DNA of 64,000 nt from Flavobacterium phragmitis (GCF_900112575.1 NZ_FOMH01000002.1:434001-498000), one strand, 5' to 3'. Shown: positions 1 through 9,895, counted from the first letter of the stretch. Made by a program: numbers and translations. Notes: generated by a model from the letters alone, not told the origin.

Positions 1-1743
1 TATGAAAGTTTTGGCATCGACTTTTGTAATCATCATGGTTCCGTCACGTAAAAACACTATAACATCGTCAATATCAGAACAATCGCCTACATATTCATCT
101 TTCTTTAAACTCGTTCCTACGAAACCTTCTTCGCGATTTACGTAAAGTTTTGTGTTTCTTAAAACAACTTTTGTAGCTTCAACGTTATCAAATACACGAA
201 GTTCTGTTTTACGTTCTCGTCCTTTTCCGTATTTCTCTTTCAGTTTGGTAAAATAGGCAATAGCAAAATCAGTAAGATGTTCCAAATTGTATTCTACCTC
301 TTTCATTTCCTCTTCTAATCTAGAAATTAATTCATCTGCTTTATCAGAGTCAAAACGAGTAATACGAATCATCGGAATTTGAGTCAAACGCTGTAAATCA
401 TCATCGTTGATTTCTCTAACAAATGATTTCTTGAAAGGCTCAAAACGGTCGTATAAATATTTATAAAGTGATTCTCTATCTCCGTATAATTTGAAATCAA
501 TATACATTTCTTCACGAATGAAGATTTTTTCCAAAGTAGAGAAATGCCACTTATTTTTTAATTCTTCTAATTGAATTTGAAGCTCTTGTTTTAGCAAATC
601 AACCGTTCTTTCGGTTGAAATTTTCAACATTTCAGAAACTCCAATAAACAACGGTTTATTATCTTCAATCACACATCCTAAAGGTGCAATAGAAGTTTCG
701 CAAGCCGTAAATGCAAATAAAGCATCAATCGTTTTATCTGGCGAAACACCAGGGAAAAGATGAATCAGAATTTCTACATCGGCAGCCGTGTTATCTTCAA
801 TTTTCTTGATTTTGATTTTTCCTTTTTCATTGGCTTTCAAAATACTATCAATCAAACTCGATGTATTGGTAGAAAACGGAATCTGCGTAATGACCAAGGT
901 GTTTTTGTCTAATTGCGAAATTTTAGCACGAACACGCACACGTCCGCCACGCATTCCGTCGTTGTAATTCGAAACGTCAGCAACACCGGCTGTTGCAAAA
1001 TCTGGGTAAAGCGTAAATGATTTCCCTTTTAAGATTTTAATCGAAGCGTCAATTAATTCATTAAAGTTATGAGGAAGCACTTTTGTCGAAAGTCCAACCG
1101 CAATACCTTCTGCACCTTGTGCCAAAAGCAAAGGGAATTTTACTGGAAGATTGATCGGCTCAGCTTTTCTACCGTCATAAGATAGTCCCCATTCTGTAAT
1201 TTTTGGAGAATATAAAACCTCTAAAGCAAATTTAGATAAACGTGCCTCAATATAACGGGGTGCTGCTGCACCGTCACCAGTTAGAATATTTCCCCAGTTT
1301 CCTTGGCAGTCAATCAATAAATCTTTTTGGCCAATTTGTACCATGGCATCACCAATACTCGCATCTCCGTGTGGGTGATACTGCATGGTGTGACCAACAA
1401 CATTGGCAACTTTATTATAACGACCATCATCCAACTCTTTTAAAGAGTGCATAATACGACGCTGAACAGGCTTGAATCCGTCCTCAATAGCAGGAACCGC
1501 ACGTTCCAGAATTACGTACGAAGCATAATCCAAGAACCAATCTTTGTACATTCCGGTTACTTTGGTAATAACATCTTCTCCTTCTTCTTCCTGATTTTCG
1601 TAAAAATGCTGTCCTTCAAAATGTTTAGCATCTACGTCGATAATCTCATCGTCGTTTCCATCCTGATTATCATCCATCAGGTTTTCATCTTGATTATTCT
1701 CGTCGTCGTTTGGAATTATGTTATCGTCTTCTTCGTCTTTCAT
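1..1743 (-). CDS. parC: DNA topoisomerase IV subunit A (partial, C-terminus outside window)
   Basis: This is the cleavage-rejoining subunit that works with ParE to unlink daughter chromosomes. The frame is open from the ATG at 1743 to the left edge, giving 581 residues with no stop. After an acidic Asp/Glu/Asn-rich N-terminal extension of about 55 residues comes the winged-helix and tower region. It contains the HPHGD motif and the APRYIE motif, in which Tyr164 is the expected DNA-linking tyrosine. A coiled-coil region (ISRLEEEMKEVEYNLEHL) and the start of the C-terminal beta-pinwheel follow. GyrA is the alternative, but the nearby parE partner and the short acidic leader favour ParC. It lies downstream of parE on the same strand, separated from it by a broken DUF1016 gene. 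Confidence 0.93.
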   Translation of the reverse strand, partial: MKDEEDDNIIPNDDENNQDENLMDDNQDGNDDEIIDVDAKHFEGQHFYENQEEEGEDVITKVTGMYKDWFLDYASYVILERAVPAIEDGFKPVQRRIMHSLKELDDGRYNKVANVVGHTMQYHPHGDASIGDAMVQIGQKDLLIDCQGNWGNILTGDGAAAPRYIEARLSKFALEVLYSPKITEWGLSYDGRKAEPINLPVKFPLLLAQGAEGIAVGLSTKVLPHNFNELIDASIKILKGKSFTLYPDFATAGVADVSNYNDGMRGGRVRVRAKISQLDKNTLVITQIPFSTNTSSLIDSILKANEKGKIKIKKIEDNTAADVEILIHLFPGVSPDKTIDALFAFTACETSIAPLGCVIEDNKPLFIGVSEMLKISTERTVDLLKQELQIQLEELKNKWHFSTLEKIFIREEMYIDFKLYGDRESLYKYLYDRFEPFKKSFVREINDDDLQRLTQIPMIRITRFDSDKADELISRLEEEMKEVEYNLEHLTDFAIAYFTKLKEKYGKGRERKTELRVFDNVEATKVVLRNTKLYVNREEGFVGTSLKKDEYVGDCSDIDDVIVFLRDGTMMITKVDAKTFI

Positions 1744-1766
1744 TATTTATATTCGAAATTATAAAT

Positions 1767-2376
1767 TTATTTGTTTTCCAGAAGTTCTTTTAAAACTTCA
1801 ACACTTGGTAAAACCGTTTTGTATTTACTAGCAAAAATCTGTTCATTGTTTTCAGGCAAAGTATATTTTACAACCGCTTCGCTTTTATTCTGGCAAAGTA
1901 CAATTCCGATGGTTTTGTTTTCATCTTCCAATCGCATTTCTCTATCGTAATAATTGATATACATCTGCATCTGGCCTAAATTGGCTAAAAGTCAATTTAA
2001 AAAATGAAAACAAAGTTTGATAATCCACTTTATCAAATTTCGCAGACACTGTCTGCGCTTTTTGAATTTGTAAAATCCGAGACAGTGACTCGGATTTTGA
2101 GAAAGTCATATAGAACTGTCTTATTTGTTTCAAATTTCTTATCGAAAACCCTTTTCCAAACTCCTTTGTCAATTGTTGAGAAAGTCCTTTTAAAAGCTGT
2201 TTACCATATTCAGCCCTATCTTTTCCATTTTGTTCTTCTTCAACTATAATTCTTCCAATTTCAAAATAAGTAATTGTCATTGTTGAATTTACGGTACGCA
2301 AAACCTGTTGTCGAGCATTTTGCAATAACTCGGCAACTTGTTGAAAAATGACTTTATTTTGAAGACCGTCTGGCAC
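1767..2376 (-). pseudogene. Internally deleted DUF1016/YhcG-type PDDEXK nuclease
   Basis: Two frames carry the two ends of one known family. The upstream part (2376 to about 1985, start MPDGLQNKV) matches the N-terminal helical domain of DUF1016 proteins, including the stretch EYGKQLLKGLSQQLTKEFG. The downstream part (about 1990 to 1767, another frame) matches the extreme C-terminus, with LGQMQMYINYYDRE and IGIVLC. Full members are usually about 340-370 residues; roughly the middle 170, including the PDDEXK catalytic core, are missing. The junction near 1985-1995 is a frame-shifting deletion. I infer a non-functional remnant of an accessory nuclease that had inserted between parE and parC. 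The N-terminal fragment alone could still be translated as a 144-residue protein. Confidence 0.82.
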
Positions 2377-2397
2377 TATTTGCTATTCTAAAAATTC

Positions 2398-4266
2398 TTA
2401 AACCTCCTCCAATTCATCAATCTCAACCTTCAGATTCTTGATGATAAACTCTTGTCTGTCTGGTGTATTTTTACCCATATAAAAAGATAACAACTGCTCA
2501 ATCGAAGTATGTTTATCCATCATAACCGGATCAAGGCGGATCGTGTCTCCAATAAAGTTTTTAAACTCATCTGGCGAAATCTCTCCCAAACCTTTAAATC
2601 GTGTGATTTCTGGTTTTGGTTTTAATTTCTCAATCGCGTCTTTTCTTTCTTCTTCGGAATAACAATAAATCGTTTCTTTTTTGTTTCTAACCCTGAAAAG
2701 CGGTGTCTGCAAAATATACAAGTGCCCTTCTTTGATTAATTCTGGGAAAAACTGCAAGAAGAAAGTAATTAAAAGCAAACGAATGTGCATTCCGTCGACA
2801 TCGGCATCGGTTGCGATTACGATGTTGTTGTAACGCAATTTTTCTAGTCCATCTTCAATATCAAGTGCCGCCTGCAACAAATTGAATTCTTCGTTTTCAT
2901 ACACAATCTTTTTAGACATTCCGTATGAATTCAGAGGTTTACCTCGCAAACTGAAAACCGCTTGCGTATTTACGTCACGCGACTTTGTAATCGATCCAGA
3001 AGCCGAATCTCCCTCGGTAATAAAAAGTGTGCTTTCTAAGTTTCTAGGGTTTTTAGTGTCTGGAAGATGCGCTCGGCAGTCTCTTAATTTTTTATTGTGA
3101 AGATTCGCTTTTTTAGCACGGTCTGTCGCCAATTTTCTAATTCCTGACAATTCTTTTCTTTCGCGTTCTGCCTGAAGAATTTTACGCAATAAAGCTTCGG
3201 CTGTTGGCGGATTTTTATGCAGGTAATTATCTAGTTTCGTCTTGATGAAATCATTAACGAAAGTACGAACAGAAACTGCTGGTGTTCCATCATCAGAACC
3301 CATATCGGTAGAACCTAATTTTGTTTTAGTCTGAGACTCAAAAACCGGTTCCATTACTTTAATACTAATCGCACTTACAATCGATTTACGAACGTCTGAT
3401 GCATCAAAATTCTTATTGTAAAACTCACGAATCGTTTTTACAACAGCTTCACGATACGCCGCTAAGTGAGTTCCTCCTTGTGTTGTATTCTGACCGTTTA
3501 CGAAAGAGTGATATTCTTCACTATATTGGGTTTTACTGTGCGTTAAGGCTACCTCAATATCATGGTCTTTTAAATGGATAATTGGATATTCTAAATCTTC
3601 TTCGCTGATTGTTTCTTCCAACAAATCACGAAGTCCATTCTCTGAATAATATTTTTCTCCGTTAAAAATAATAGTCAAACCATTGTTTAGATAACAATAG
3701 TTTTTAACCATTTTAACTACATATTCTAAGCGGAATTTAAAGTTTTTGAAAATCGTTTCATCTGGCGTAAAAGTCACTTTCGTTCCTTTACGTTTTGTAG
3801 TATCAATTACGTCTTCTTCTGAAACTAAATTTCCTGCTGAGAATTCTGCCGCTTTTTGTTTATCATCACGAACAGATTCTACACGGAAATATGTCGAAAG
3901 TGCGTTCACTGCTTTTGTTCCGACTCCATTCAGACCTACTGATTTCTGGAAAGCTTTTGTATCGTACTTTCCTCCCGTATTCATCTTCGAAACTACATCG
4001 ACCACTTTTCCTAACGGAATACCACGTCCGTAATCACGAACCGTAACCGTTTTGTCTTTGATACTTACTTCAATAGTTTTTCCAGAGCCCATTACGAACT
4101 CATCGATACAGTTGTCTAAAACCTCTTTTAGAAGAATGTAAATACCATCATCCGGCGCAGATCCGTCTCCAAGTTTTCCGATATACATTCCGGGACGCAT
4201 ACGGATATGTTCTTTCCAATCAAGCGAACGAATATTATCTTCGGTATATTGATTTTGCTCTAGCAT
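2398..4266 (-). CDS. parE: DNA topoisomerase IV subunit B (ATPase)
   Basis: The 622-residue GHKL-type ATPase subunit powers ParC-mediated decatenation. The N-terminal ATPase domain shows LDNCIDEF, the GRGIPLG turn and [11 protein letters not shown] transducer domain follows, then the TOPRIM domain with [12 protein letters not shown] and [10 protein letters not shown], which supply the metal-binding acidic residues. The protein ends soon after the TOPRIM region, without the long insert seen in many proteobacterial GyrB proteins, consistent with ParE. Nothing in the motifs is missing. It is the first gene of the parE - (nuclease remnant) - parC series, and a perfect 12-bp hairpin lies 13 bases upstream of its start codon. 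Confidence 0.95.
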   Translation of the reverse strand: MLEQNQYTEDNIRSLDWKEHIRMRPGMYIGKLGDGSAPDDGIYILLKEVLDNCIDEFVMGSGKTIEVSIKDKTVTVRDYGRGIPLGKVVDVVSKMNTGGKYDTKAFQKSVGLNGVGTKAVNALSTYFRVESVRDDKQKAAEFSAGNLVSEEDVIDTTKRKGTKVTFTPDETIFKNFKFRLEYVVKMVKNYCYLNNGLTIIFNGEKYYSENGLRDLLEETISEEDLEYPIIHLKDHDIEVALTHSKTQYSEEYHSFVNGQNTTQGGTHLAAYREAVVKTIREFYNKNFDASDVRKSIVSAISIKVMEPVFESQTKTKLGSTDMGSDDGTPAVSVRTFVNDFIKTKLDNYLHKNPPTAEALLRKILQAERERKELSGIRKLATDRAKKANLHNKKLRDCRAHLPDTKNPRNLESTLFITEGDSASGSITKSRDVNTQAVFSLRGKPLNSYGMSKKIVYENEEFNLLQAALDIEDGLEKLRYNNIVIATDADVDGMHIRLLLITFFLQFFPELIKEGHLYILQTPLFRVRNKKETIYCYSEEERKDAIEKLKPKPEITRFKGLGEISPDEFKNFIGDTIRLDPVMMDKHTSIEQLLSFYMGKNTPDRQEFIIKNLKVEIDELEEV

Positions 4267-4279
4267 ATATGATTTTAGG

Positions 4280-4314
4280 ATTTTTTGCTAATGTACCATT
4301 TCTTAGCAAAAAAT
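4280..4314 (-). promoter_or_regulatory. Hairpin in the parE leader
   Basis: A perfect 12-bp inverted repeat (ATTTTTTGCTAA / TTAGCAAAAAAT, 11-base loop) sits just upstream of the parE ATG. It is not downstream of any gene that would need it as a terminator: pncB ends at 4430 and is transcribed toward parE, leaving a gap of about 115 bases. It could therefore be a pncB terminator of the A-T rich kind, or a regulatory element in the parE leader. I cannot tell which. Confidence 0.4.
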
Positions 4315-4429
4315 GAAAGCGTATTTCTTTTTTGTTATGAATAATAACAGTTTAAAATCTATTTAAATTGATTATAAGATAAAACGGGCGCTAAAAATAT
4401 GGGAAAACTGCTTTTTTGGCAAAAAAATA

Positions 4430-5605
4430 CTATTTGATTCCCAGCACTTCTTTCGCTAAAGCAATCATTTCGGGCGTTCCCGTATTTTTATTCTTTTCGT
4501 CAGAGAGTTTTACAACACCTTGCCAATGTACATTATCAGGTTTTGTATCGGTTAATTTAATTACCATATTCATGGCAGGAAGGCCAACATCATTGGTGAA
4601 ATTTGTTCCGATTCCAAATGACATTTTTATCTTGTCGTGACAGAAATCAGCAATCTTTTTTACTTTGTCGTAATTGAGCGAATCTGAAAAAACGATGACT
4701 TTTGATTTCGGATCAATTCCCATTTTGTTATAATGAGAAATTACTTTTTGAGCAAACTCAATCGGATCGCCACTGTCATGTCGAACACCGTCAAAAAGTT
4801 TGGAATATTTTTTATCAAACTGATTGAAAAATATTTCTGTAGTATAGGTATCAGTTAAAGCGATTCCGAGATCACCTCCATAGACTTTTGTCCAGTTTTC
4901 AAGACTTGTAAAATTCGCCACCTGAAAACCATATTGCGCCGCATGAAACATAAACCATTCGTGTGCATGCGTACCTAAAGGTCTTCGGTTATTGACCATC
5001 GCAAAATGCACATTACTGGTTCCAATGAAACTCTGTCCACCATTTGTTCTCAAGGTTTCGTTTACCAAATCGTGTACATCATAGGAATGACGGCGTCTTG
5101 TACCAAACTCCAAAATAGAAACGCCAAGTTTATTATAATTATCAATTTTATCTTTGGTTAATTTCTTTATGGCTTCATCATTCAAACGAATCAAATGATT
5201 GGATTTATAAAAAAGCTCCGAGATCAAAGCCATCAAAGGAACTTCCCATAAAATAGTTCTGTACCAAAATCCTTCGACAGTAACTTTTATTTCTGAACCT
5301 TCCTGACTAATTTGAACTTCGGACGGGTCAAAACTATATCCCTGCAGAAAATCTAAATAAGTAGGATCTAGATAAGGACAATAATGAGCGAGATAACTTT
5401 TTTCCTCTTTCGTCAGTCGGAGATCTGCCATTGCATCGACAGAATCTCGAAGTAAATCGGCAAAACCTTCTGGAAAAATATGTTTTCCTCGGTTTATAAA
5501 ACCATACCGAACTTTTGCTTTTGGAAAAAGTTTAATTACAGCATGCTGCATCGTAAATTTATAGAAATCATTATCTAAGATTGATTTCAGAAAAGTTGTC
5601 TCCAT
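4430..5605 (-). CDS. pncB: Nicotinate phosphoribosyltransferase
   Basis: It joins nicotinate to PRPP to form nicotinate mononucleotide in NAD salvage (Preiss-Handler pathway), in the cytoplasm. The 391-residue product shows the family start FLKSILDNDFYKFTMQ, the FGTRRRHSYD segment, THAHEWFMFHAAQYG around the phosphorylatable His region, and RHDSGDPIEF in the phosphate-binding part. The frame extends upstream to an ATG at 5644, but known homologues begin at the METTFLKS methionine at 5605, which I chose. Length and motifs are normal for the family. Confidence 0.93.
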   Translation of the reverse strand: METTFLKSILDNDFYKFTMQHAVIKLFPKAKVRYGFINRGKHIFPEGFADLLRDSVDAMADLRLTKEEKSYLAHYCPYLDPTYLDFLQGYSFDPSEVQISQEGSEIKVTVEGFWYRTILWEVPLMALISELFYKSNHLIRLNDEAIKKLTKDKIDNYNKLGVSILEFGTRRRHSYDVHDLVNETLRTNGGQSFIGTSNVHFAMVNNRRPLGTHAHEWFMFHAAQYGFQVANFTSLENWTKVYGGDLGIALTDTYTTEIFFNQFDKKYSKLFDGVRHDSGDPIEFAQKVISHYNKMGIDPKSKVIVFSDSLNYDKVKKIADFCHDKIKMSFGIGTNFTNDVGLPAMNMVIKLTDTKPDNVHWQGVVKLSDEKNKNTGTPEMIALAKEVLGIK

Positions 5606-5687
5606 AACGCTCAAATTCGGATCATTCTTGCTAAGATACGGCAATTTCAGAAAAGATGAAAATTGCTAAATTCTTAATCCATTATTT

Positions 5688-6662
5688 TTAAACTATCTTA
5701 ATAGAAACAACACTATTACCATCTACAAATACAGTAATATATTCTCCGACATTATTATCAATCGTAATCTGAAATTCCAAACCTCCTCGTTTCTCTTTCG
5801 GATTTTGCACTTTCACAGCCTGATTTCTTTTATTTACATAAAAAACCTGATTTGATTTCGAAAGATTTTTGATTTCAAACGTAATTTTATCTCCATTTCT
5901 AGCTTCAATTATACCCGAATCTGGTGATTTGATTTTGTAGTCATTCTCAATTGTAGTATTATAAATTAAAGGGCCATTCAAAAAATCTTCTTTACTCAGC
6001 CTTTTTCCTAGATAAGTACCTGAATCCGGAAAATGTTTTGCAAAAAAGTAATCTGGATCGGTATCAAAATAAGCAGGATTAAAATCATTGACCATTCTGC
6101 CTTTACTGCTGTCGTAATAGCCTTGCCCCCACGTCACATCTAGAAGACGCCATTTTTTATCAATCAAAACCATATTCCAAGCATGATTGGATGAAGTTGT
6201 TTTTCGACCGATATCTCTAACTGAAATTTTAGAATCGCCACGAATGATTTCGCATTTAATTCCCATCAAGGAAGCCAAATGTTGATACAAAGCCGTAAAT
6301 CCCTCGCAAACTGCTTTTTTAGATTTAAAAGCTTTCTGAATTAGGTTATCATTCAGTTGTTTAATTTTTTGCTGTTTCTCTGCTTCTGAAGAATAACTGA
6401 AACCTTGTGTTCTTGGCGGATTCAAATACGCATTATAATCATATCTTATATTAAAGGCAATCCAGCTGTAAATAGCACGCGAACGATCATAATCCGAATC
6501 AAAATCTTTTTCGATTCTGTCGGCTAATTTTTCAGTGCTATCAAAACTTTTTGGGTATTTTGCAACTATTTTATCGACTTCACTAATCTTTTGAGCAAAA
6601 GTAAAATTGATGAAAATACTATTTAATAAAAGGAAAATAAGGGCAATCTTTTTTTGTGGCAT
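5688..6662 (-). CDS. Secreted transglutaminase-like protein
   Basis: This is a 324-residue protein with an N-terminal signal peptide (IFLLLNSIFINFTFAQ). A transglutaminase/protease-like domain spans residues of roughly 35-190. The expected triad is visible: Cys in KKAVCEGFTALYQH, His in SSNHAWNMVLID and Asp in WRLLDVTWGQG. The C-terminal 90 residues look like a beta-rich accessory domain. Such kyphoscoliosis-type (KY) transglutaminase proteins are common in Bacteroidota, but their substrates are mostly unknown. The start codon directly follows the stop codon of the upstream FMN reductase (TAA-ATG), so the two are probably cotranscribed. Confidence 0.82.
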   Translation of the reverse strand: MPQKKIALIFLLLNSIFINFTFAQKISEVDKIVAKYPKSFDSTEKLADRIEKDFDSDYDRSRAIYSWIAFNIRYDYNAYLNPPRTQGFSYSSEAEKQQKIKQLNDNLIQKAFKSKKAVCEGFTALYQHLASLMGIKCEIIRGDSKISVRDIGRKTTSSNHAWNMVLIDKKWRLLDVTWGQGYYDSSKGRMVNDFNPAYFDTDPDYFFAKHFPDSGTYLGKRLSKEDFLNGPLIYNTTIENDYKIKSPDSGIIEARNGDKITFEIKNLSKSNQVFYVNKRNQAVKVQNPKEKRGGLEFQITIDNNVGEYITVFVDGNSVVSIKIV

Positions 6663-7187
6663 TTAAAAATTTGATTTAATAATATCTTTCAGTTCTTGAT
6701 CTAATTCAGGATTAGAGATTTTATTTTCTTGTAAATCAAAATTCGAGCCAAATGCTGGTAATGAGAAACTTCCTTTAATTTCTGCACCATAACGAGGGAA
6801 AAGATTTTGTGCAATTCCTAAAACAGATGCACCGCCTCTACCGCCTGGAGAAGTTGCCAATAACAACATTGGTTTGTGCTGAAAAACATCTTTTTCGATT
6901 CGGGAACTCCAATCAAAAACATTTTTGAAAGCAACAGAATAATTTCCGTTGTTTTCTGCCATTGATACTACCAGAATATCAGCTTCTTTAAGTTTATTCA
7001 AGAACACTTGCGCCACTTCGTGCTGACCAATTTCTTTTTCCAAATCAACACTAAATACAGGCATTGCAAAATCATTAAGATCTAAAACTTCAACATCTGC
7101 ATTTTCAAACAAATTTGAAGCATAAGTCGCAAAACGTTTGTTGATTGATTGTTTACTGTTACTTCCTCCAAAGGCTACTATTTTCAT
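6663..7187 (-). CDS. NADPH-dependent FMN reductase / flavodoxin-fold oxidoreductase
   Basis: The 174-residue protein has a flavodoxin-like fold: KIVAFGGSNSKQSIN at the N-terminus is the FMN phosphate-binding loop (GxSxxxS), followed by VVSMAENNGNYSVAFKNVFDW and LLATSPGGRGG. These are hallmarks of the NADPH-dependent FMN reductase family, which includes chromate, azo and quinone reductases. The frame could start 48 bases further upstream, but homologues begin at the internal methionine before KIVAFGG, so I start at 7187. The physiological acceptor cannot be read from sequence. The transglutaminase gene follows without a gap. Confidence 0.87.
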   Translation of the reverse strand: MKIVAFGGSNSKQSINKRFATYASNLFENADVEVLDLNDFAMPVFSVDLEKEIGQHEVAQVFLNKLKEADILVVSMAENNGNYSVAFKNVFDWSSRIEKDVFQHKPMLLLATSPGGRGGASVLGIAQNLFPRYGAEIKGSFSLPAFGSNFDLQENKISNPELDQELKDIIKSNF

Positions 7188-7205
7188 ATTTGTGATATTT
7201 GTTTG

Positions 7206-7295
7206 TTTCAAACTGTATAAGTTATACAAGCTCATTTAAAATACTTTGCTAGCAGAAGCAAAACTTCAATTCTCTCATAAAACTTATATAGTTCA
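7206..7295. repeat. Intergenic inverted repeat, 'ATAAGTTATA' family
   Basis: The left part (7206-7235, core GTATAAGTTATACAAG) and right part (7272-7295, core AACTTATATAGTTCAA) are degenerate reverse complements. The same family occurs at 30752-30956. It fills the gap between yihY and the FMN reductase gene. Confidence 0.5.
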
Positions 7296-7296
7296 A

Positions 7297-8250
7297 TTAA
7301 TTATTTTCTATTTCAAAAATCTCTTTTTGAATTTCAACTGAATATTCATTTGGGTAAATTTTACCGCCGTATGATTTTGCATATACTTTAGTAAATTCAG
7401 CTCCAAAATACAGAATAATTGCCGAATAATAAACCCAAACCAAAATAATTATTACAGATCCCGCAGCGCCGTAAACAGAAGCTACAGTTGAACTTCCTAA
7501 ATAAAAACCAATTGCAAATTTACCAATCATAAACAAGACAGCAGTAACTCCTGATCCTATAAAAGCATCTTTCCATCGTATTTTTCCGTCTGGTAAAGTT
7601 CTGAAAATTATCGTAAAAAGTAATGTTATACTTGCCAACACAATTACAACATTAACAACGTAAAACAAGTAAACTGTACTTTCTGGAAAGTAAATTTTTA
7701 GACGTGAACTCACTAAATCTAATGTTGTATTTACCAATAAACTCACCAGCATTAAAAAACCCACAGAAGCAATCATTGAAAATGACATTAATCGATTCTG
7801 AATGAACTTTTTAATACCTTTATCTGGTTTGGCACGTAATCCCCAAATAAAATTAATGGAACTTTGTATTTCGGCAAAAACTCCAGAGGCTCCAATTAAC
7901 AACATTACAATTCCAAAAACGGTGGCAAACATGTTATCTCCAGACAATTGCACATTTTTTATAGCTTCCTGAATCTGGCTAGCTGCACTATTACCTACCA
8001 TTCCGTTTATTTGACCATATAACTGACCAGTCACAGCATCTTCTCCAAAAAAGAAACCACAAATAGTAATGATGATAATTAACAATGGAGGCAATGCAAA
8101 TATGGTATAATAAGATAATGCCGCACTGAGTTTAATAGCGTTATCATCATTAAATTCTAAAAAAGTGTTTTTTAATAGAAACCAGATTTTTTTAAAGATA
8201 TCTTTGATTCTCATTTGCTCCATTTTTGATATTATCTCAAATTTACGCAA
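7297..8250 (-). CDS. YihY/BrkB-family inner membrane protein
   Basis: The 317-residue protein has six predicted membrane helices and matches the YihY (formerly 'virulence factor BrkB', often mislabelled RNase BN) family. Recognisable pieces are ALSYYTIFALPPLLII near the N-terminus, the GASGVFAEIQSSINFIWG segment, FRTLPDGKIRWKDAFIG and the C-terminal VYYSAIILYFGAEFTKVYA. The family's biochemical role is not established. The first methionine gives MRKFEIISK; internal methionines at residues 10 and 13 are also plausible starts. Confidence 0.88.
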   Translation of the reverse strand: MRKFEIISKMEQMRIKDIFKKIWFLLKNTFLEFNDDNAIKLSAALSYYTIFALPPLLIIIITICGFFFGEDAVTGQLYGQINGMVGNSAASQIQEAIKNVQLSGDNMFATVFGIVMLLIGASGVFAEIQSSINFIWGLRAKPDKGIKKFIQNRLMSFSMIASVGFLMLVSLLVNTTLDLVSSRLKIYFPESTVYLFYVVNVVIVLASITLLFTIIFRTLPDGKIRWKDAFIGSGVTAVLFMIGKFAIGFYLGSSTVASVYGAAGSVIIILVWVYYSAIILYFGAEFTKVYAKSYGGKIYPNEYSVEIQKEIFEIENN

Positions 8251-8337
8251 TAATGAAAATTCGTTAATTCTCGATTTTTATTGGAATTTTATATTTTTCC
8301 CATATCGACCGATGAGATATTCCTGACTGAATATTAT

Positions 8338-9012
8338 TTATTTCAGGACTTTTGTAAATTCCCGATCGTAACCTAGCTTTTTAATTTTTAATATTTTTTT
8401 GAACTCACTTCTACTTGGCTTAATCAAATATGAAATCGAATCGAGCATTTTCCCTTTTATCTTAGTGATAGAATCAAGTGTTTTTAAATCCTGTTCTTCA
8501 TAAAATCTTTTAAATTTTATTGTGTTATTTTGAAGTGACAAAATTTGAATATCCCAAAATATAGAATCTTTTCTACTCAGAATTAATTGACTATCCATTC
8601 GTTTTGCTTTTTGATAAAGTGAAAACCTAAACAAAGTATCTATGTGCTTTTGTATTAATTCTATTGAATCGCCTTTTGAAAGCATATCATATTTTTCTTT
8701 TGTCCCTTTTGATATTAATTTGCCATCAACAATATCATATTCTGTCTTTAACGAATCTAATGTAAGCCTATGAAGTTTAAATTTACGGAAGTATTCTTCT
8801 AAAATTCTATCTTCTTCAATTCTAATAAAAGTTGAATCATTATTTGCGTATAGTCCTTTAAATCTATTGGGAAAACGATCTAATTCGGAATCTTTTTCAG
8901 GCTGTGGATTTTCAAAATAAAAAGACATACAATTTACACAAGCTGGTTCATCTGCTTTTTTGCAGGAAATAATTACTAGCGCTATAATTATAATCAAAAA
9001 TGATCTTTTCAT
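8338..9012 (-). CDS. Predicted lipoprotein of unknown function
   Basis: The 224-residue product starts with a lipoprotein signal (FLIIIIALVIISC, lipid-modified Cys17) followed by charged residues. The mature part is rich in Lys, Asp, Ser and Leu and looks largely helical. I do not recognise a family. It starts 7 bases after the stop codon of the DUF2459 gene on the same strand, so the two are probably one transcript. Codon use and composition match the neighbours. Confidence 0.7.
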   Translation of the reverse strand: MKRSFLIIIIALVIISCKKADEPACVNCMSFYFENPQPEKDSELDRFPNRFKGLYANNDSTFIRIEEDRILEEYFRKFKLHRLTLDSLKTEYDIVDGKLISKGTKEKYDMLSKGDSIELIQKHIDTLFRFSLYQKAKRMDSQLILSRKDSIFWDIQILSLQNNTIKFKRFYEEQDLKTLDSITKIKGKMLDSISYLIKPSRSEFKKILKIKKLGYDREFTKVLK

Positions 9013-9019
9013 GATAAGA

Positions 9020-9697
9020 TCATTTATAATGACAAAAAATCCCCTTATCGTAAACCGTCCACAAACTTGCTTTTTGGTTTGCCGCCTTTAGTGCATTATT
9101 TGCCCAAGTATTGCAGGTATAAAAAAGACTATAACTTCCTTTGGCTTCATAAAAAGCATCTTTTTTTCCATAGCTGTGACCTTCAATCCATTCTGGATGC
9201 AGTGGATTATTAAAACTATTAGAAATATAATGGACTAAATTTTGATAATTTTCCTTTGAAACTAGAATTCGTTTGCAGTCTTCGCCTTCTCTTAGCTGCT
9301 TAAAAAATGTAGTATGCATGGCAGAAGAACTGACGCCAAATGCCGCTTTTAAAGCTGTACTTGCTTTTAAGTCTGACCATTCTGGTGTATCTAGGTAAAA
9401 ACCTTTATCGCCCCAGCCAAAAGCAATAAAATTCATTAAAGAATCTTTGGATTGGGTTTGATTAAACTGTATTTCATTTCGCCAATCTTTGATTTCGTTT
9501 TTAATTGGAACCACAATATCCGTATGAACGCCGTTGGAAAGAATGTAAATTGGAATTGCATTTTGTTCTTCGACTTGAGCGACATCTGAATTTACTGTGA
9601 TTTTTGAAATAATAAGAACTGCTGTAACATATAAAGCAAGAAAACTAAAGATTCCGAAAAGTGTCCAGCCGAAAATTTTGAATGATTTTTTTAGCAT
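9020..9697 (-). CDS. DUF2459 / TIGR02117 family protein
   Basis: This 225-residue protein has one N-terminal membrane helix (residues 9-30), then a soluble domain outside the membrane. Family features are LSNGVHTDIVVPI, IAFGWGDKGFYLDTPEW, SSAMHTTFF and the C-terminal YTCNTWANNALKAA. The conserved His, Cys and Asn suggest a thiol-protease-like (NlpC/P60-related) fold, but that is inference. In other bacteria members are often described only as urease-associated or conserved hypothetical. It precedes the 8338-9012 lipoprotein by 7 bases. Confidence 0.85.
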   Translation of the reverse strand: MLKKSFKIFGWTLFGIFSFLALYVTAVLIISKITVNSDVAQVEEQNAIPIYILSNGVHTDIVVPIKNEIKDWRNEIQFNQTQSKDSLMNFIAFGWGDKGFYLDTPEWSDLKASTALKAAFGVSSSAMHTTFFKQLREGEDCKRILVSKENYQNLVHYISNSFNNPLHPEWIEGHSYGKKDAFYEAKGSYSLFYTCNTWANNALKAANQKASLWTVYDKGIFCHYK

Positions 9698-9840
9698 TTT
9701 AATTGGTTGATTTTAGATTAGTAATTGGTTATTTTTTCTGTAACCAATTTTTAAGCCAAAAATTTTCAACTGTGAAAATGGAACGCGGATTTTACAGATT
9801 CACTTTCGCGAAAGCGGACTAATTTGTCATTTTAAAACAT

Positions 9841-9873
9841 AAAAAAACTGCTGAATCTCTCCAGCAGTTTTTT
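9841..9873 (-). terminator. Rho-independent terminator after ychF
   Basis: The stem AAAACTGCTG / CAGCAGTTTT has an 8-base loop and flanking A and T runs, so it could act in both directions. It lies 46 bases past the ychF stop. Confidence 0.8.
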
Positions 9874-9875
9874 AG

Positions 9876-9895
9876 TCTATTTTCTATATTCTTTT
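9876..9895. repeat. 20-bp repeat, inverted copy at 39634-39653
   Basis: TCTATTTTCTATATTCTTTT here is the exact reverse complement of 39634-39653. Both copies lie in intergenic DNA next to terminators. Confidence 0.55.

Noticed and set aside
1767..2376. Insertion sequence as the cause of the broken nuclease gene
   Set aside because: No transposase, terminal inverted repeats or target duplication are visible; a simple deletion explains the structure.
9804..9815. Palindrome CTTTCGCGAAAG upstream of the ychF terminator
   Set aside because: Only 12 bases, no second copy with the same context found; could be chance or a degenerate repeat part.
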